From assembly GCA_023052935.1 (NCBI GenBank), contig CM041297.1, forward strand, positions 101,195,063 to 101,259,062: DNA of 64,000 nucleotides, written 5' to 3'. A program made the position numbers and the translations under genes. This stretch comes from Piezodorus guildinii. Taxonomy: Eukaryota > Arthropoda > Insecta > Hemiptera > Pentatomidae. Positions 34,890 to 47,419 of this stretch are shown here, one piece after another (position 1 is the stretch's first letter; each line of letters starts with the position of its first letter). A model generated the notes under the pieces. It did no database searches and was not told where the DNA came from. It saw only the letters and a program-made list of their open reading frames with translations.

Positions 34890-37364
34890 GTCAGACAATG
34901 AAGTATAAGACAAGTGAAAACTTTACTAATGTGTTTTTGTTATCTTAAACCAGTTATAATAATTTTATAAAAACAAAATCAATTAATTCACCGTCCACAA
35001 TAAATTATTTAAGTTTTTTTTTGTTTTGTACTTAAAAAAATATGTACAAATGAATATGCCATAAATTTGTATTTAATCTTTACTTTATATCATTTTAGTA
35101 TTAATACTCATTGCTCTTTCTTGAGTGTGTTTTGTTTCTTCAATTTATAATAATAATATTGAGGAGAGGTTAATGCGGGGTACAATCATTAAAACAATGA
35201 AGTAAAAAGTTACATTTTAGTTGTGATCCTTCTCGTTCCATCGCCCTGAAGATGCCCTTAAATTTAGTCCGAAATTTTTTCACAAATAAATTTAGTTTCT
35301 ACTTAATTATGAGCTCTAATGACTGCACACAGAATTAACTTCTCAATATCTACCCACAGTCAACCATTCCCACATCATTATCATAATAATAAAATATACT
35401 ACATTATTTAGTAATTCTTCTTCTTAATCGTGTCCTCCCCTACCGTGATCAGTTTTCAAGATCTTGTTGGCATTGCCAAAGCCGTGCGCCACTTTCTGGT
35501 ACCAGCTGACTGCTGAAATCCACTCCATGCCTCTCCTCTCGAATGCCACCTCCGGCACCACTTCCCACGTCTTTCTCTCTTGCCTCAATCACAATTTAGG
35601 CAAACCTTCCATCTTGCATTGTTTTCACAATTTTGGCCAAACTAACGTTGCCTATTTTCTTTTATTATAGTTTCGACTGGCTTTATCCCAATATTACTTC
35701 TTATTGTGGCATTCCTTATTATATCCCCCTTTTTTCCCCTCTGTTCTCCTCAGACTCTGCTTCAAATTGGCTACGCTGGTTTGAGATTAAATACAACATC
35801 TCTTAACTATTCACATTGACTTTGCAATTATATATACTGGTACTAAATGTACCAATTAAAAAATCTCTGGCTGTGGACTGTATAACATACAAATGATAAA
35901 ACTTAAAATTAAGATTTTGCCAAGAATAAGGGATTTCCAAAGTCGTTTTACAAGGAAATTTAGGATTGACTGCAGCTTACCTATTCGCCTTCTTCATGTC
36001 TTCTTGAACGGGCCCGCTCTGGCTCCTCCAGACTCCTCCAGCTGCTCCTAGATTTTATCTTGAAAAACTTAGAGGAAATCTAATTAATAAATTGAGTCCC
36101 ACTATCGTGACCGGTAACCGTACATATTGTCACGGACTACAAAAAAATACACCTGGAACAAAATGTCGATTCAGACTGACGCTTAATAAAACAAAAGACA
36201 GTCTAATTAAACAGCTGTGCCGTATCCACGGCTCAACCTAATTAAATTTAAATTAAAATAAATCCAAAAAATATTATTATTTTTAATTCAATGAACATAG
36301 AATAAAAAATAAAAACAAATTAAGGAAACTAAACCTAGATGAATGTTACATTAGGTTCATTCTTACGATTATATTTATTAATTCTTCTTAGCGGAAGAAC
36401 CCATTAAAAATGAAGACTGTTGGTCGTTAATCCATTCATATTGTTTAGTTAAAAAAACCTCTAAAACAGTTTAATGGCCAATTAAATAATATAAAAATTA
36501 ACATTATATTACAATTTATTTTCAAAATTAATAGCTAGTTTTGTCATTAATACTATCAAAATTAATTACTGTGTTTGCTGTGAATTACTATATCACTGTA
36601 TCATTCTATTCGTTGCTAACATCTTTAAGTTCAATTAATATTCATATATTGGTTTTATCAGAATTTATTTTTAAAGAACTTTTAGTTTTTTAATTACGAT
36701 CTTAGTCCGTTTTAAAGTATTGAGCAATCGTTGGGGTAGTATTAATCTTATAGATAACTCAGATCGATATGGTTGTTGTTTACCCTTATTGTATTGATTC
36801 ACAGTACTTACATATTGTAAAGTTTTGATAAAAAAACTCAATAATTATAATGACAGTCTCATAATTGAATCTAAAAACCATAATAATTTTGGCATTTATT
36901 TTTTGCTTTTAAGTGACAGCATCTTTAGTGTAATTGTTGTGCACAATGCTGATTATGGGCAATATTTACAAATGCAATTGTTTAAATTGACTTAATAAAA
37001 CTGGGTTGAATTAATGGGATTCAAACCACTTCGTTTTATTTTTTCGTTAATTAAATACTTCATCAACCTTTTTTCGGTTAGGTGTAAGAGAACTAACGTC
37101 TAATAAAAAAGTAGGCTCTACGTTACTGCAGTGCAAATAATCTTCTTTTAAACGCAGTCTTTGCAGAACTCATCAGTTATACTTCATGTTTTCCAAAATC
37201 AATTTTATTTTACCGTTTAAAATTCATCCTTTGTCTTGGATTTTTTTTCCGCTTGTCTTTCTTTGGTTATACTTCTGTGAGAACATGATTCAATATTCAT
37301 AATATTAAAATCATTACTATGACCAGCAAAGGGTTATTTTATACACACACAAATATATATATGG

Positions 37365-37402
<38 letters not shown>

Positions 37403-37560
37403 CTAGCTGTCAGTCCTCAGCTTACTAATTAGGTTTCAGCATTTTAGATGATTGTAACTCCTGTCCGTATAGGCCCGGGAAAATGTGGAATCTAATTAGG
37501 ATTTTTTAAATTATTATTATAATGCTATTTGGAGGGGATAATTTGAGAATAATAAGGTTT
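34890..37560. other. Spacer downstream of gene 4
   Basis: 35400-35780 is less AT-rich and looks like an unassigned retroelement tail. 36300-37560 is the shared type-A downstream flank also present at 22.1-23.6 kb. A (GT)n tract sits at about 37366-37401. No gene. Confidence 0.45.
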
Positions 37561-37614
37561 AGGATGTTTTTATTTAAATAAAACAGGAAATATAGCTTAA
37601 AGAATTATAAATAC

Positions 37615-37620
37615 TTTATT
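37615..37620 (-). terminator. Gene 4 polyadenylation signal
   Basis: AATAAA on the minus strand about 155 nt after the stop, within a block (actttatttccaacaat) shared with gene 1. Confidence 0.5.
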
Positions 37621-37774
37621 TCCAACAATTTTTACCATAAAATATGCAAAGATCTACTTATTGAATAAGTTAAAGTCTCCAAATATGTATAAATAGTATT
37701 GCATTGAGGATAGAATTTCTTCGATGAAATGTTGAGGCATCTTCGTGTGCAAATATAACATATTATCTTCTTAT

Positions 37775-39377
37775 TTATGCGAATCTGTGTCGAAAAATAT
37801 TTCCAAACCAAGATGAATATTTTTCTGGCTGTTCTGTGGTACTAGGCGCTTCGGTTGGTGTTGGAGTTGGAGGTGGAGATGGGGGTGATGGCCCAGGAGG
37901 TGGGCTGGGTCCGGGCGTTCCGGTAGGTTTTGGAGGTGGAGGTGGTGGTGATGGTCCTGGAGGGGGGCTGGGGCCGGGCTTTCCGGTAGGTCTTGGAGGC
38001 GGTGGTGGTGGGGGTGGTGGTCCTGGAGGAGGTGGTGGACCTGGAGGTGGTGGTGGTCCTGGAGGAGGTGGTGGACCTGGAGGTGGTGGTGGTCCTGGAG
38101 GTGGTGGTGGTCCTGGCTCTCCAGATGGTCCTGGAGGCGGTGGTGGTCCTGGAGGTGGTGGTGGTCCTGGCTCTCCGGATGGTCCTGGAGGCGGCGGTGG
38201 TCCTGGAGGTGGTGGTGGTCCTGGCTCTCCGGATGGTCCTGGAGGCGGTGGTGGTCCTGGAGGTGGTGGTGGTCCTGGCTCTCCGGATGGCCCTGGAGGA
38301 GGTGGTCCTGGAGGTGGTGGTGGAGGTGGTGGTGGTGGTCCTGGCTCTCCGGTCGGTCCTGGAGGTGGAGGTGGCGGTGGCGGTGGTGGACTTGGCTCTC
38401 CGGTTGGTTCAGGGGGTGGGCTAGAACTTGAGAAATCTTCTTCTTCTTCTTCTGAGCTGATAAACTCTCTATCGTCTAATCCAGCCTGTTGTTCTTTTTC
38501 ATATTTCAGGATTTCCAATTGTTCTGACGGAAAGGCCAGAACGTTTGCCGGCCAGAGTACGGCCAGCGCCGCAATTACTGTTAAAAAAAGAAGAAGATAT
38601 TTTTAAATAATGACGAGAAACGAGGGCAGTGAACTTATACTAAGGGATAGAGAAAATAATATAGTATACTCTTTTATGAATTGATTGAATACGTCTGGCA
38701 GCTTTATTTGGTAATACTAACGTTTAAAAAAATATTTATAAAGAAATTCATTCAAAAGCTACATATTGTAATATGAAAAACAACATTGTTCTACTTATTT
38801 CTTCTTTTTCTTCTGACAATACAGACCGAAGTGGTTCTTGGCCTGATTCAACATAGCCCGCCAAGGTCCTCTATCCTCTAAAGCTATAAAATTATAAGAA
38901 AAACAACCAGAATTTTTCGCTTATTTAAATTTAAATATTTTAGGTATGGAGTTATCTTCGTAAACTCATGGCATCCTGTGTTATAGGGTCCTTTAATGAT
39001 ATTCCGCTTGTCCCGGTTGAACAAATCCACTATTAGGGCTCTAACTTGACAAACGTCTTACATCTCTACTAAACTCTTCAAATTCTTAACCATATTCAAT
39101 CCTTCTTTTGTCACCAACAAACTTATCCATAAAGACCTTAATGTTCCATCTGTTGCTGATTAGGACCGTAAGAAGTATCATTCCTTCCATGACAAACTCC
39201 AATCCCACTTTAACCCACTAGTTTCAATCCTTGCTTCCTCTTCCGTTCCTAACAATCCTCCGAGACGTCTGAAAGGAAGATAGCCTCGACTCTATCTAAT
39301 CTAACCTTCTAGTTTATATTACCTAGTGAAGTGCTGCCTATGGGCATATTCTATTCATGTTTTTTCATGTACAGGTA

Positions 39378-39419
<42 letters not shown>

Positions 39420-40818
39420 ATATATAATCAGATAATTTACTTGATGTATTATAATATAAAGTAATGAATTTCAATAAAATAAGTATGTATGGAGTTTTGT
39501 ACAATGATTGTACGTGAATGGATTACTAACAGATAAATCAAACTCTGTTTATTAAAGTAAATATAAGGCCACGGTCTTATGAGATGAAATACCAAAGAAT
39601 AAGATAATTATAATATGCAAATAATTCACAATACGACTGTTTTATTACGATGTATCCAAAATTCTTCGCAAAATCCTTAACGCTCCTTACTTTGTCACGA
39701 ATAAAATCATGGACAAAGACCTTAATGTTCCATATGTCGCTGATTTGGTCCGTTCCAAGTATTACTCCTTCCATGAAAAACTCCACTCTAACTCTAATCC
39801 ACTTGTTTCAACTCTTACTTTCTCGTCGATTACTCATCATCTATCTAGGCGTCTGAAAAGAAGATTGCCTCGAGACCTTCTTCTTTAAATTCACTACTGA
39901 AGAGCTCTGCAAATGGGCAGTTTATCTCATTTTTTAAAAAAAATGTATTTTATCATTATTCAGCATATTTACTTATATTATGATATGCAGTTGTGAATTT
40001 TAATAAATTAAAAATGTATTGAGTTTCGTACAATGATTATACGTGAATGGATTACTAACAAAGTAATCAAACTCTGTTTATTAAATGTAATACTAAGCCA
40101 CGGTCTTATGAGGCGAAACGCCAAAGAATAAGAAAATTATTTATTTGCAAATAATTTATAGTACAACTAACTTATTTACGGTCTAACATTATTTTCCTTT
40201 TATTTCTTAAATTTTGAATGTGCGGAAGAACCAAGTAAATTTAAAATTTAACTGTAATCTGTAAAATCTATATTTTGTAAGAAATATAAAAGATTTTTTC
40301 CATATCAGTTCCATTTGCACAGTACTTATTAAAGTTATAGTGTGTGTGTGGGTGTCTTTTTTTTTAAGGCACCATATTTACGATTTCTCATTCTCCAGGT
40401 CGATATTTCATATTAATAGAATAAGTTTGAATTGCAAGATTACGAATTGGACACAATGCTTCTTTTTAGAAAAGTCAAGACCAACATAATGGCATGGCAT
40501 AGGCATGTATTATGCAACTGATAATTTCTCACTATTTAGAAGATTGTCTCATATATGAACAATACTTCTGAAACTTAAATATAGAATGGAAAACCCAATA
40601 AGTCACTAAAAAATAATAATATGGAAATAGTTATTGTACTCTTTAAAGAAAATAATTTATTCTAGAAAATATAATATTGCTCATTTATTATTTATCTTCT
40701 ACATTTATATCTTATAACAATTTAAAAATTAAATTATGGAAATAATTCAATAAGCATCAATGAGTCACGATATGAGCTGTATATGAATGATATACTTACA
40801 TAGTAGGTGTAAACGCAT
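37775..40818 (-). CDS. Gene 4: secreted poly-proline protein, type A
   Basis: Exon 1 is 40800-40818 (MRLHLL plus one base, donor GTAAGT); the intron is 38578-40799 (2.2 kb, with retroelement fragments); exon 2 is 37775-38577. The frame is open for 273 aa. The signal peptide ends AVLWPANVLA, then mature FPSEQLEILKYEKEQQAGLDDREF and an acidic-serine block SSEEEEEDFSSSSPPPEPTGEP. The body is blocks of five to ten prolines punctuated by GEPG or SGEPG, including four copies of an 18-aa unit. It ends TPTEAPSTTEQPEKYSSWFGNIFRHRFA, the longest tail in the family and amphipathic-looking. No cysteines. It suggests an extended poly-proline II secreted chain; an extracellular matrix, sheath or saliva role is inference only. 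Confidence 0.85.
38085..38300 (-). repeat. 54-bp coding repeat (18 aa) of gene 4
   Basis: Four units of 54 bp encoding GPPPPPGPPPPPGPSGEP-type peptide. Third-position changes (ggaggcggtggt versus ggaggcggcggt) distinguish copies. The plus strand here is (GGTGGT)-rich. Confidence 0.8.
38810..38890. mobile_element. Short retroelement tail in the gene 4 intron
   Basis: cagaccgaagtggttcttgg and following bases match 45620-45690 in the gene 5 intron, both about 230-250 nt from exon 2. On the minus strand it reads like KDHFGLYCHKKK, a typical LINE ORF2 end. Confidence 0.55.
38960..39440 (+). mobile_element. Jockey-like fragment in the gene 4 intron, first copy
   Basis: Peptide pieces similar to NKLIHKDLNVP and FHDKLQSHFNPL, then RRLKGR, followed by a TATC microsatellite (39378-39420). 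Inactive. Confidence 0.55.
39640..40030 (+). mobile_element. Jockey-like fragment in the gene 4 intron, second copy
   Basis: A second relic of the same C-terminal region (NKIMDKDLNVPYVADLVRS, FHEKLHSNSNPL). Flanking gtacaatgattgtacgtgaatgg at 39501 and gtacaatgattatacgtgaatgg at 40029 show a local tandem duplication within the intron. Confidence 0.6.
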
Positions 40819-40846
40819 GACTACTTGCCTTTGAAAAAAATTCAGT

Positions 40847-40880
40847 GATTATATACCCGCTTATTAGCTATCTTGAGTGT
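40847..40880 (-). promoter_or_regulatory. Gene 4 core promoter: TATA box and shared upstream box
   Basis: GTATATAATC on the minus strand (40847-40856) and TATCTTGAGTGT (plus reading, 40869-40880), 51 nt from the ATG. Sequence identity with gene 5 continues about 250 bp upstream. Confidence 0.65.
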
Positions 40881-41059
40881 CTTATTTTCTTTGATAATGG
40901 ATTATAAAAATAAATTATTTCCTTCTTAAAACGGTATCAAATCGTTTGCATTGCTGTAGTGGCTGATAAACACATGTTTTTACTGTGAAGTATCCATTAA
41001 TCGAAACGATTAGTCATTAGGACCAGACCACGACAAATGTAGTGTAGTTTACAATAACC

Positions 41060-41499
41060 GTCACGTGCGACGACCAATGTTTCACAAATGAAAAGCCTGC
41101 TGTTTACATAAGTATTTTGGTATTGTCTTTCTAAAATATGTATAACATAATAAAAAATATATATTAAATTTACATTAAAAAATTGTTCAGAACATAGTAC
41201 GTCGTTTACTCATATCGGTAAGTAATGTTAGTAAAAATATACGGTGTTCATTATTAATGTAAAATACATATAATACTTTGAACAATTTTCAGATATATTT
41301 TATTATTGTGATCGACCTAGAAAATAAAAATATCGATACATCAAAAATTAGTTTGAATCCAAAAATATATTACAAATAGGTATATGAAGTCCAATATATG
41401 TAGCGTTTCTCAAAAACATTAGAACCTATTTTTTTTTTTTTATTAATTTCCAGGTTTCAACACATTAAAATTCTACAGGCATTGACCATTTATAAATAA

Positions 41500-41530
<31 letters not shown>

Positions 41531-42320
41531 CACGTATATTATTACACTAAAGCCTGCTTATGTACAAATTAATTAAACACATTAAAAAAGTAATCCATAT
41601 ATTTTTTTCTTCAGTGTTTATTTGAAATTAACGTTTGACTTTAAATACTGTTGGCTCTGAAAAAACTTGAAATAATAACTAGAAAATCTGCTTAATGCTT
41701 TTCCCTCCAAGTCTTATTAAATAATACATTCTAATATTAATGGAACTTTTTATAAAAACTATCATATAGCCGAATACTATGTTCTTCTATAACCGTATAT
41801 ACGTGAGCAGGTTGTTTTATTATTAAAAAAAAATTATTTATTGAGTTGGCCGGAAAAGAGTTGTTAAAAAAGAAAGATTTATCACTGTTTCATGTAATCA
41901 AAATAACTCCACTATTATTAATACATTTCTGCCAAGAGGTTGGTACTTTAACAATCCGTCAAAATATAATTTTCCATCTTTAGAATTGAACAACTCTAAG
42001 TTTTTTTAAAATTTCCTTTGTCCTTTTTTAGTTTTTTGTCTCGTATGTAGCGATTCTGGTGCCTAACTAATTTACAACCCGAAGACGAGGAGTCCACCAG
42101 AGAGAAGGGTGGATGTATCAAAGTTCCTTATCCAAGCTCTAATGGTTTTCGTGACGCTACACTTGAGACATGTAACCGGGTGTTGTAACATGCAACCAAA
42201 TGCTTATTTCGGATGTATTGCAATAATTTGGTTGCAATGCTATTCGGCATTGATGGTTTCTCCATCATTTAGGAAACTGCAGTGTGTGAAACCAAATGAA
42301 GTCCACTAAGCTGTAGACAT
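41060..42320. other. AT-rich spacer
   Basis: Contains a (TA)n tract near 41500-41530. The frame at 42109-42309 (66 aa) has no recognisable domain. No gene seen. Confidence 0.4.
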
Positions 42321-42329
42321 TACTTTTTT

Positions 42330-43680
42330 TGATTAGTTGTGGGCTTGGGCTTTTGATCCCTAAACCTAAAAAAAAAAAAAAAAAAACGCTGGAGCTCCCT
42401 TCATATTACCGTCCTATCTATTTCTTTTATCCATTGTGGGTAAAATTCTGGAAATACTTATCCTTAATGATCATACCCTATCCTAGAAACTTATCACATA
42501 ATTCCAGACAATCAGTTTGGTTTTCGCTCATCCCGCTCCACCATCCAACAAAGTTGTGGGGTAGATGTTGTCTTATCAGCATTGGAGCGCGGATTGTACT
42601 GTACGGGAATCTTTCTCGATGTAGAACTGGCTTTTGACCGAGTCTGACAATCAGGAATGGTGTACAAACTCCGTAAATTTCTCCCTCCAACCAACTTGCT
42701 CATCACCCAGTCCTTCCTCTCAGATAGATCCTTCAAAATAAACCTTAATAGTTAATATTCTTCCCTTTTCACTCAGTCTGCTGGCGTTCCTTAAGGCAGT
42801 ATCCTAGGACTCATTCTACACAGTTTGTACAGCTCATATCCCTACCAGTCCTAACACTTTCCTTTCTACTTATGCTGATGACATTGTGTGCTATATATAG
42901 TCAAAGATCTTGAGGTATAATGTCAGAATCAAAAATTAAAATCAATTCCAATAAATCCAACCAAATTACCTTCACCCTTCGTCGCAAACCTTTGACATCC
43001 TGTGCAGCAGTATCCTTTAATAATATACCGCTTGGCCCTGTTAAACAGATTCGCTATCTAAGGCTTCTGCTTGACAAACGTGAAATCCGCAAACAAGACT
43101 GAAACGACAAGAAAATGCTCGCCGCTTTCGGTTTCGTCAACACTTACTGAACAGACGCTCTAATTACACTTAACTACAAAAGGCTCTTCTATATTACCTT
43201 CATAAGGTCTAGCAGGAGTTACGGAGTTAGAGCTTCGGACCTATCTTAAACCATCAAATTCATCCAGTCTTCAATCCTTACAATCCAAAATTCCTCATAA
43301 AACCTTTAATGCTCATTTCTTAAAGTATTTATGGATGAGTTTATTCGTGTCATGCAATAAACTCATCCATAAAGAGCTTAATGTTCCATATGAGGCTGAT
43401 TTGGCGGTATCAATCCTTCCATGACAAACTCCACTCCCACCATTACCCAATAGTTTCAATCCTTGCTTCCTCTTCCATTCCTGACGACCCTCTGAGGCGT
43501 CTAAAAAGCAGATGGCTTCGATACCATTTAGGTGAGGTTTCGAGAGAGTTTAGGTTACCTGCCGGGGTGCTGCCAATGGGCAGGCTCTCCTCGTGTCATT
43601 TTTATGTATTTTATCTCAAAGCTTATTTAATTGACGTATCAACGAAATCAGTTGTAAATATTAATAAATAAATAAAATAT
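42330..43680 (+). mobile_element. Jockey-like non-LTR element, RT and C-terminus, degenerate
   Basis: Follows an A-rich run at 42369. In order: YYRPI, DNQFGFRSSRSTIQQ, GIFLDVE.AFDRV (catalytic-palm region), FLSDRSFKINLN, a ...SILG segment, a decayed YADD region (near 42870), then FTLRRKP, QIRYLRLLLDKR, NKLIHKELNVPYEADL and RRLKSRWLR. It ends in (AATA)n at 43660-43680. Stops and frame changes throughout. The most complete copy of this family here, about 1.3 kb. Confidence 0.75.
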
Positions 43681-43689
43681 ATACTCGTA

Positions 43690-44612
43690 TATATATATAT
43701 ATTTGTTTTTTTTTACTGGTAGGAGTCCAAGAAGTAGGCCAATTGGTTTCGAAAAGGATAGAAGCCGGATAATTATTAATTCTATCTTATCAGCTTTTCA
43801 ACCACCTTTATTTATTTTATTTTTTGCCTCCTAACGACTTTAGACCTTCTTCGACATTCTTCAACATAACTCATATCCAGTGGATGCAACTTTATTACAT
43901 ATGTTTATTAAATATTTTTTTACGATGAAGTCAACCAGAGTAAAAATATTCTTTGAGATATGTCTGTAAAGTTGTGTTTATTTTATGGTAATGTACCAAA
44001 AATAAACAAAAAATAATCAAAGAAAAATGCACTTATTTAGCAATTAGAAAAACTGGCTATCCAGATTACAAAAAATATTACAACATTCACGCATTTATTT
44101 TTATTTTGGCAAGAATTGTAATATTTCATAATTTAGGAGGGAAGTTCATGAAAATTTGAATAAAAAAAAACTATTAGCACGCTAAAAAAAGGAAGGTTAG
44201 AGTCTCATGCATCGTGTTTTGTCCTTGTATAGACCTGTCATTGCACAAATAGTTGTAGAACTTTCGATCTTGTGAGGATGGTCCTTATTATAACATAAAT
44301 TTTCATAAAGGGGTAATCGCAAATCCGCGGTTTACGGCAAGTACCTCAATATAGTCCGTGTGTCAGCAACGAAAAATGATATACTCCAAGTAGGAATTCT
44401 AAATAATTTCTCTATTATTCCTAATTTTATATTTTGTAAATATTTCTAAATTATTTTTTTCTATTTTATATAATGTATATTTTCAGTGCATCAATGAAAT
44501 CTACTTAATATTACGTGTACGTTTTTGTGCTGTTAAGTTCTTGATCAGCAGTAAAATCAGTACCATAAACGCAGGCTACTTAGACCCAGCTTACTAAAGA
44601 AAAATAAAACAG

Positions 44613-44651
<39 letters not shown>

Positions 44652-44740
44652 GTGCATATATATGTGTGTGTGTGTGTGTGTGTATACATAATCCACAATA
44701 GTTTCGATAGGAAACATTTATTAGCTGTCAGTCCAACTAA
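43690..44740. other. AT-rich spacer with microsatellites
   Basis: (TA)n/(GT)n compound tract at about 44611-44690. 43940-44340 resembles 48250-48640 in inverted order (gaccgcgg/ccgcggt, aattttcatga), so an inverted duplicate pair flanks gene 5. No gene. Confidence 0.4.
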
Positions 44741-44845
44741 TAAGGTTTCAGTATTTATAATATTTTTATTTCTATTATGTTTTTTTATCTGTATTAAAAT
44801 GTATAGATAGGATTACATAGAAGATAAAATTTAAAACATTATCTT

Positions 44846-44851
44846 TTTATT
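44846..44851 (-). terminator. Possible gene 5 polyadenylation signal
   Basis: AATAAA on the minus strand only about 40 nt past the stop. The 3' flank shared by genes 1 and 4 is shortened here and replaced by AT-rich microsatellite sequence, so this could be a makeshift signal. Confidence 0.3.
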
Positions 44852-44889
44852 TATCCAAATGAGTGTCGAAATAAATTTCCAGACAATTG

Positions 44890-47141
44890 TTAATAATTTG
44901 ATGGCTGTGATGTAGTACTAGGCTCTCCAGTTGGCTTTGGTGGTGGTGGAGGTGGAGGTGGAGGTGGTGGTCCTGGAGGAGGGCTGGGTCCGGGCCCTCC
45001 GGTAGGTCTTGGAGGTGGAGGTGGGGGTGATGGTCCTGGAGGGGGGCTAGATCCGGGCTCTCCGGTGGGTGGTGGAGGTGGGCTAGGTCCAGGCTCTCCG
45101 GTTGGTGGTGGAGGTGGTGGTGGGGGTGGTGGTGGTGGTCCTGGCTCTCCAGTTGGAGGTGGAGGCGGTGGTGGTGGTGGTGGTGGGGGACTCGGCTCTC
45201 CGGTTGGTTCGGGGGGTGGGCTAGAACTTGAGAAATCTTCTTCTTCTTCAGAGCTGAAAAATTCCTTATCGTCTAGTCCGGCCTGTAGTTCTCTTTCGTG
45301 TTTCAGTATTTCCAATTGTTCAGACGGAAAGGCCTGAACGTTTGCCGGCCAGAGTACGGCCAGCGCCGCAATTACTGTATACAACAAAATCTAGAATTAG
45401 CTTTTTTTTAATAAAAACAAAAATTGAGGTCAATAAACTTATTCTAAGAGATAGAGAAAACAAAATAGTATAATTTAGTATTTTATGGATTGATTGCCTA
45501 CTTGTGGCAGCTTTTGTTGGTCATATAAAAGTTGAAAAAAAATATGTATAACGAAATTCGTACACAAGTAAAATAACTATGAGAAAAATAACAACATTAT
45601 TTCTTCTTCTTCTTATGGCAGTACAGACCGAAGTGGTCCTTGGACTGCCTCAACTTAGCCTGCCACGATCCAGTATCCTTCCTATACGGATATAATCCAG
45701 GACTTGGAGCGCGTTTATACTGCAGACGTTTTGGGGGCTGAAGTGTAGCTGGTTTATGGAATCATATAGAACCCGCTACCGCTCCAGCCCCCAAAACGCC
45801 TCCAGTATAAACACTCCCTCAATCCTTACATCGAGCTCTTGGCTGCCTCTTTTTGCATCTGGCTTGGTCTTCTTCACCTGCCTTCACAACTTCAACCTAT
45901 TCATCTTTATGGCGTCAGATAAGCTCAGCCGAATATATAGCTCATAATTTCTCTAATTTTTTCACATAAAAAATATAGCTTAGTTGAATTTACATATTTT
46001 AGGTACCTTGTTTTCTAATACAATTTTACGTGAATAGATCATTAAAAGATAAATCAAATATTAATTCACGAATTTTTTAGTAGGAAATACCAAAGAATAA
46101 GAAAATTGTACTATTCAAATAATTTATAAAACAACTAACTTATTATGGCTTACGGTTTTTCTCCAACGTCATCACAAAAAAATAAAAATCACTAAATATT
46201 TTACTATGGAAATCAGTAATATTATATAAAGTCGTAGTACAATTTATTTCAGAACTAGCTCCTTTCACGTTACTCTTGAAACTTTAAAAAATGCGAAAAA
46301 AACCTATATTTAACTGTTAGATATAAAAATTATATATTATGTATAGCCAATAGAATATTATTATCTTTCAATATAAAAATACAAAAAGAATTATTATTTC
46401 TATTCTGATTGGAATAATAGCAGTAAGTATATTTATGTCGTTTTGTTTTATATTTTTGTAAGGCAGCATATTTACGATTTCACATACCTCACAACGAAAA
46501 AAAAAGTTCAATAAATCCTGGAATAATTCAAACAGGAATAAAACGAAATAAAAGTCAAAACACAAGGCGTGTAATGTGCAACTGGTAATTGCTCACATTT
46601 TAGAAGGGTGACAAATAAATTAACAATACTTCCAAAACTTCAAAGTAGAAAAAAAAAAACCCAAGAAATCACTGGAAAATAATAAGAATATGGAAATAGC
46701 TATTGCACATTTTAAAGAAAATAGTTTATTTTAGAAAATATAATTGCGGTAAGGAAATGCCATATAACTCACTAATGTAAGGAGTGAAAGTGTTAGGTGT
46801 CCAAGACCTTCGTAGTTGTGTTTCTATAAACAACTTACCCTAACCCCCAGAATAACTTTTTTAGTATTTTTTTAAATATTGAAGAACATGTGGCCAGGTT
46901 GGTAAAGCTGAATTTCGAATATCCCGTAAGTTTTATAAGCTGGTTTGCTTCAAAAATATTAAGTTTTATGAACGCTTACGAACTTACTGGAAATTATTAT
47001 TATATATTATACAAAATTATCAATTTTCCACTATATAAACGTCTCATGAAAATTTGATAGTTAAATTATGGAATTAATTCAATAGGCATAAATGAGTTAA
47101 GGTATACTAATGGTATACTTACATAGAATGAGTAAACGCAT
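44890..47141 (-). CDS. Gene 5: short secreted poly-proline protein, type A
   Basis: Exon 1 is 47123-47141 (MRLLIL plus one base, donor GTAAGT); the intron is 45375-47122; exon 2 is 44890-45374 after a TTGTATACAG acceptor. The frame is open for 167 aa. The signal peptide ends AVLWPANVQA, then FPSEQLEILKHERELQAGLDDKEFFSSEEEEDFSSSS, nearly the same as gene 4. The body is (P)n-TGEPGP repeats, and the tail is KPTGEPSTTSQPSNY. It is the smallest intact member and the best template for the type-A plan. It is a tandem duplicate of gene 4: N-terminus, intron insertions and upstream flank all match. Function unknown; secretion is supported by the signal peptide only. Confidence 0.85.
45600..45960. mobile_element. 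Retroelement tail in the gene 5 intron
   Basis: Begins cagtacagaccgaagtggtcc like 38820 in gene 4. It contains a local inverted pair (ttttgggggctgaag and ctccagcccccaaaacg, 45730-45800), a short hairpin. Confidence 0.5.
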
Positions 47142-47169
47142 GACTGCTTGCCTTTGAAAAAAATTCTGG

Positions 47170-47203
47170 GATTATATACCCGTTTTTTAGCTATCTTGAG
47201 TGT
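47170..47203 (-). promoter_or_regulatory. Gene 5 core promoter: TATA box and shared upstream box
   Basis: GTATATAATC on the minus strand (about 47170-47179) and TATCTTGAGTGT (plus reading, 47192-47203), 51 nt from the ATG. The stretch CAAAGGCAAGCAGTCATGCG is shared with gene 4 apart from one base. Confidence 0.65.
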
Positions 47204-47419
47204 CTTATTTTCTTTGATAATAGATTAGAAAAATAAGTGATTTTATTGTTAAAACGGTATCGAATTTTTTCATTGGTGCAGCGGCTGATAAACACATGTT
47301 TTTACTGTGAAGTGTCCATTAATTGGAATTAGACATTAAGATCCAGACAACGAAAAATGGAGTGCTATTTTAAACAGTGTCGTCACGTGCAACGACCAAT
47401 TTGTCAAAAATAAATCGGC

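Noticed and set aside
37836..38606. Plus-strand glycine-rich (GGGGGPGG) frame resembling a glycine-rich cuticle protein
   Set aside because: It is the complement of the poly-proline frame of gene 4. No signal peptide or promoter on this strand.
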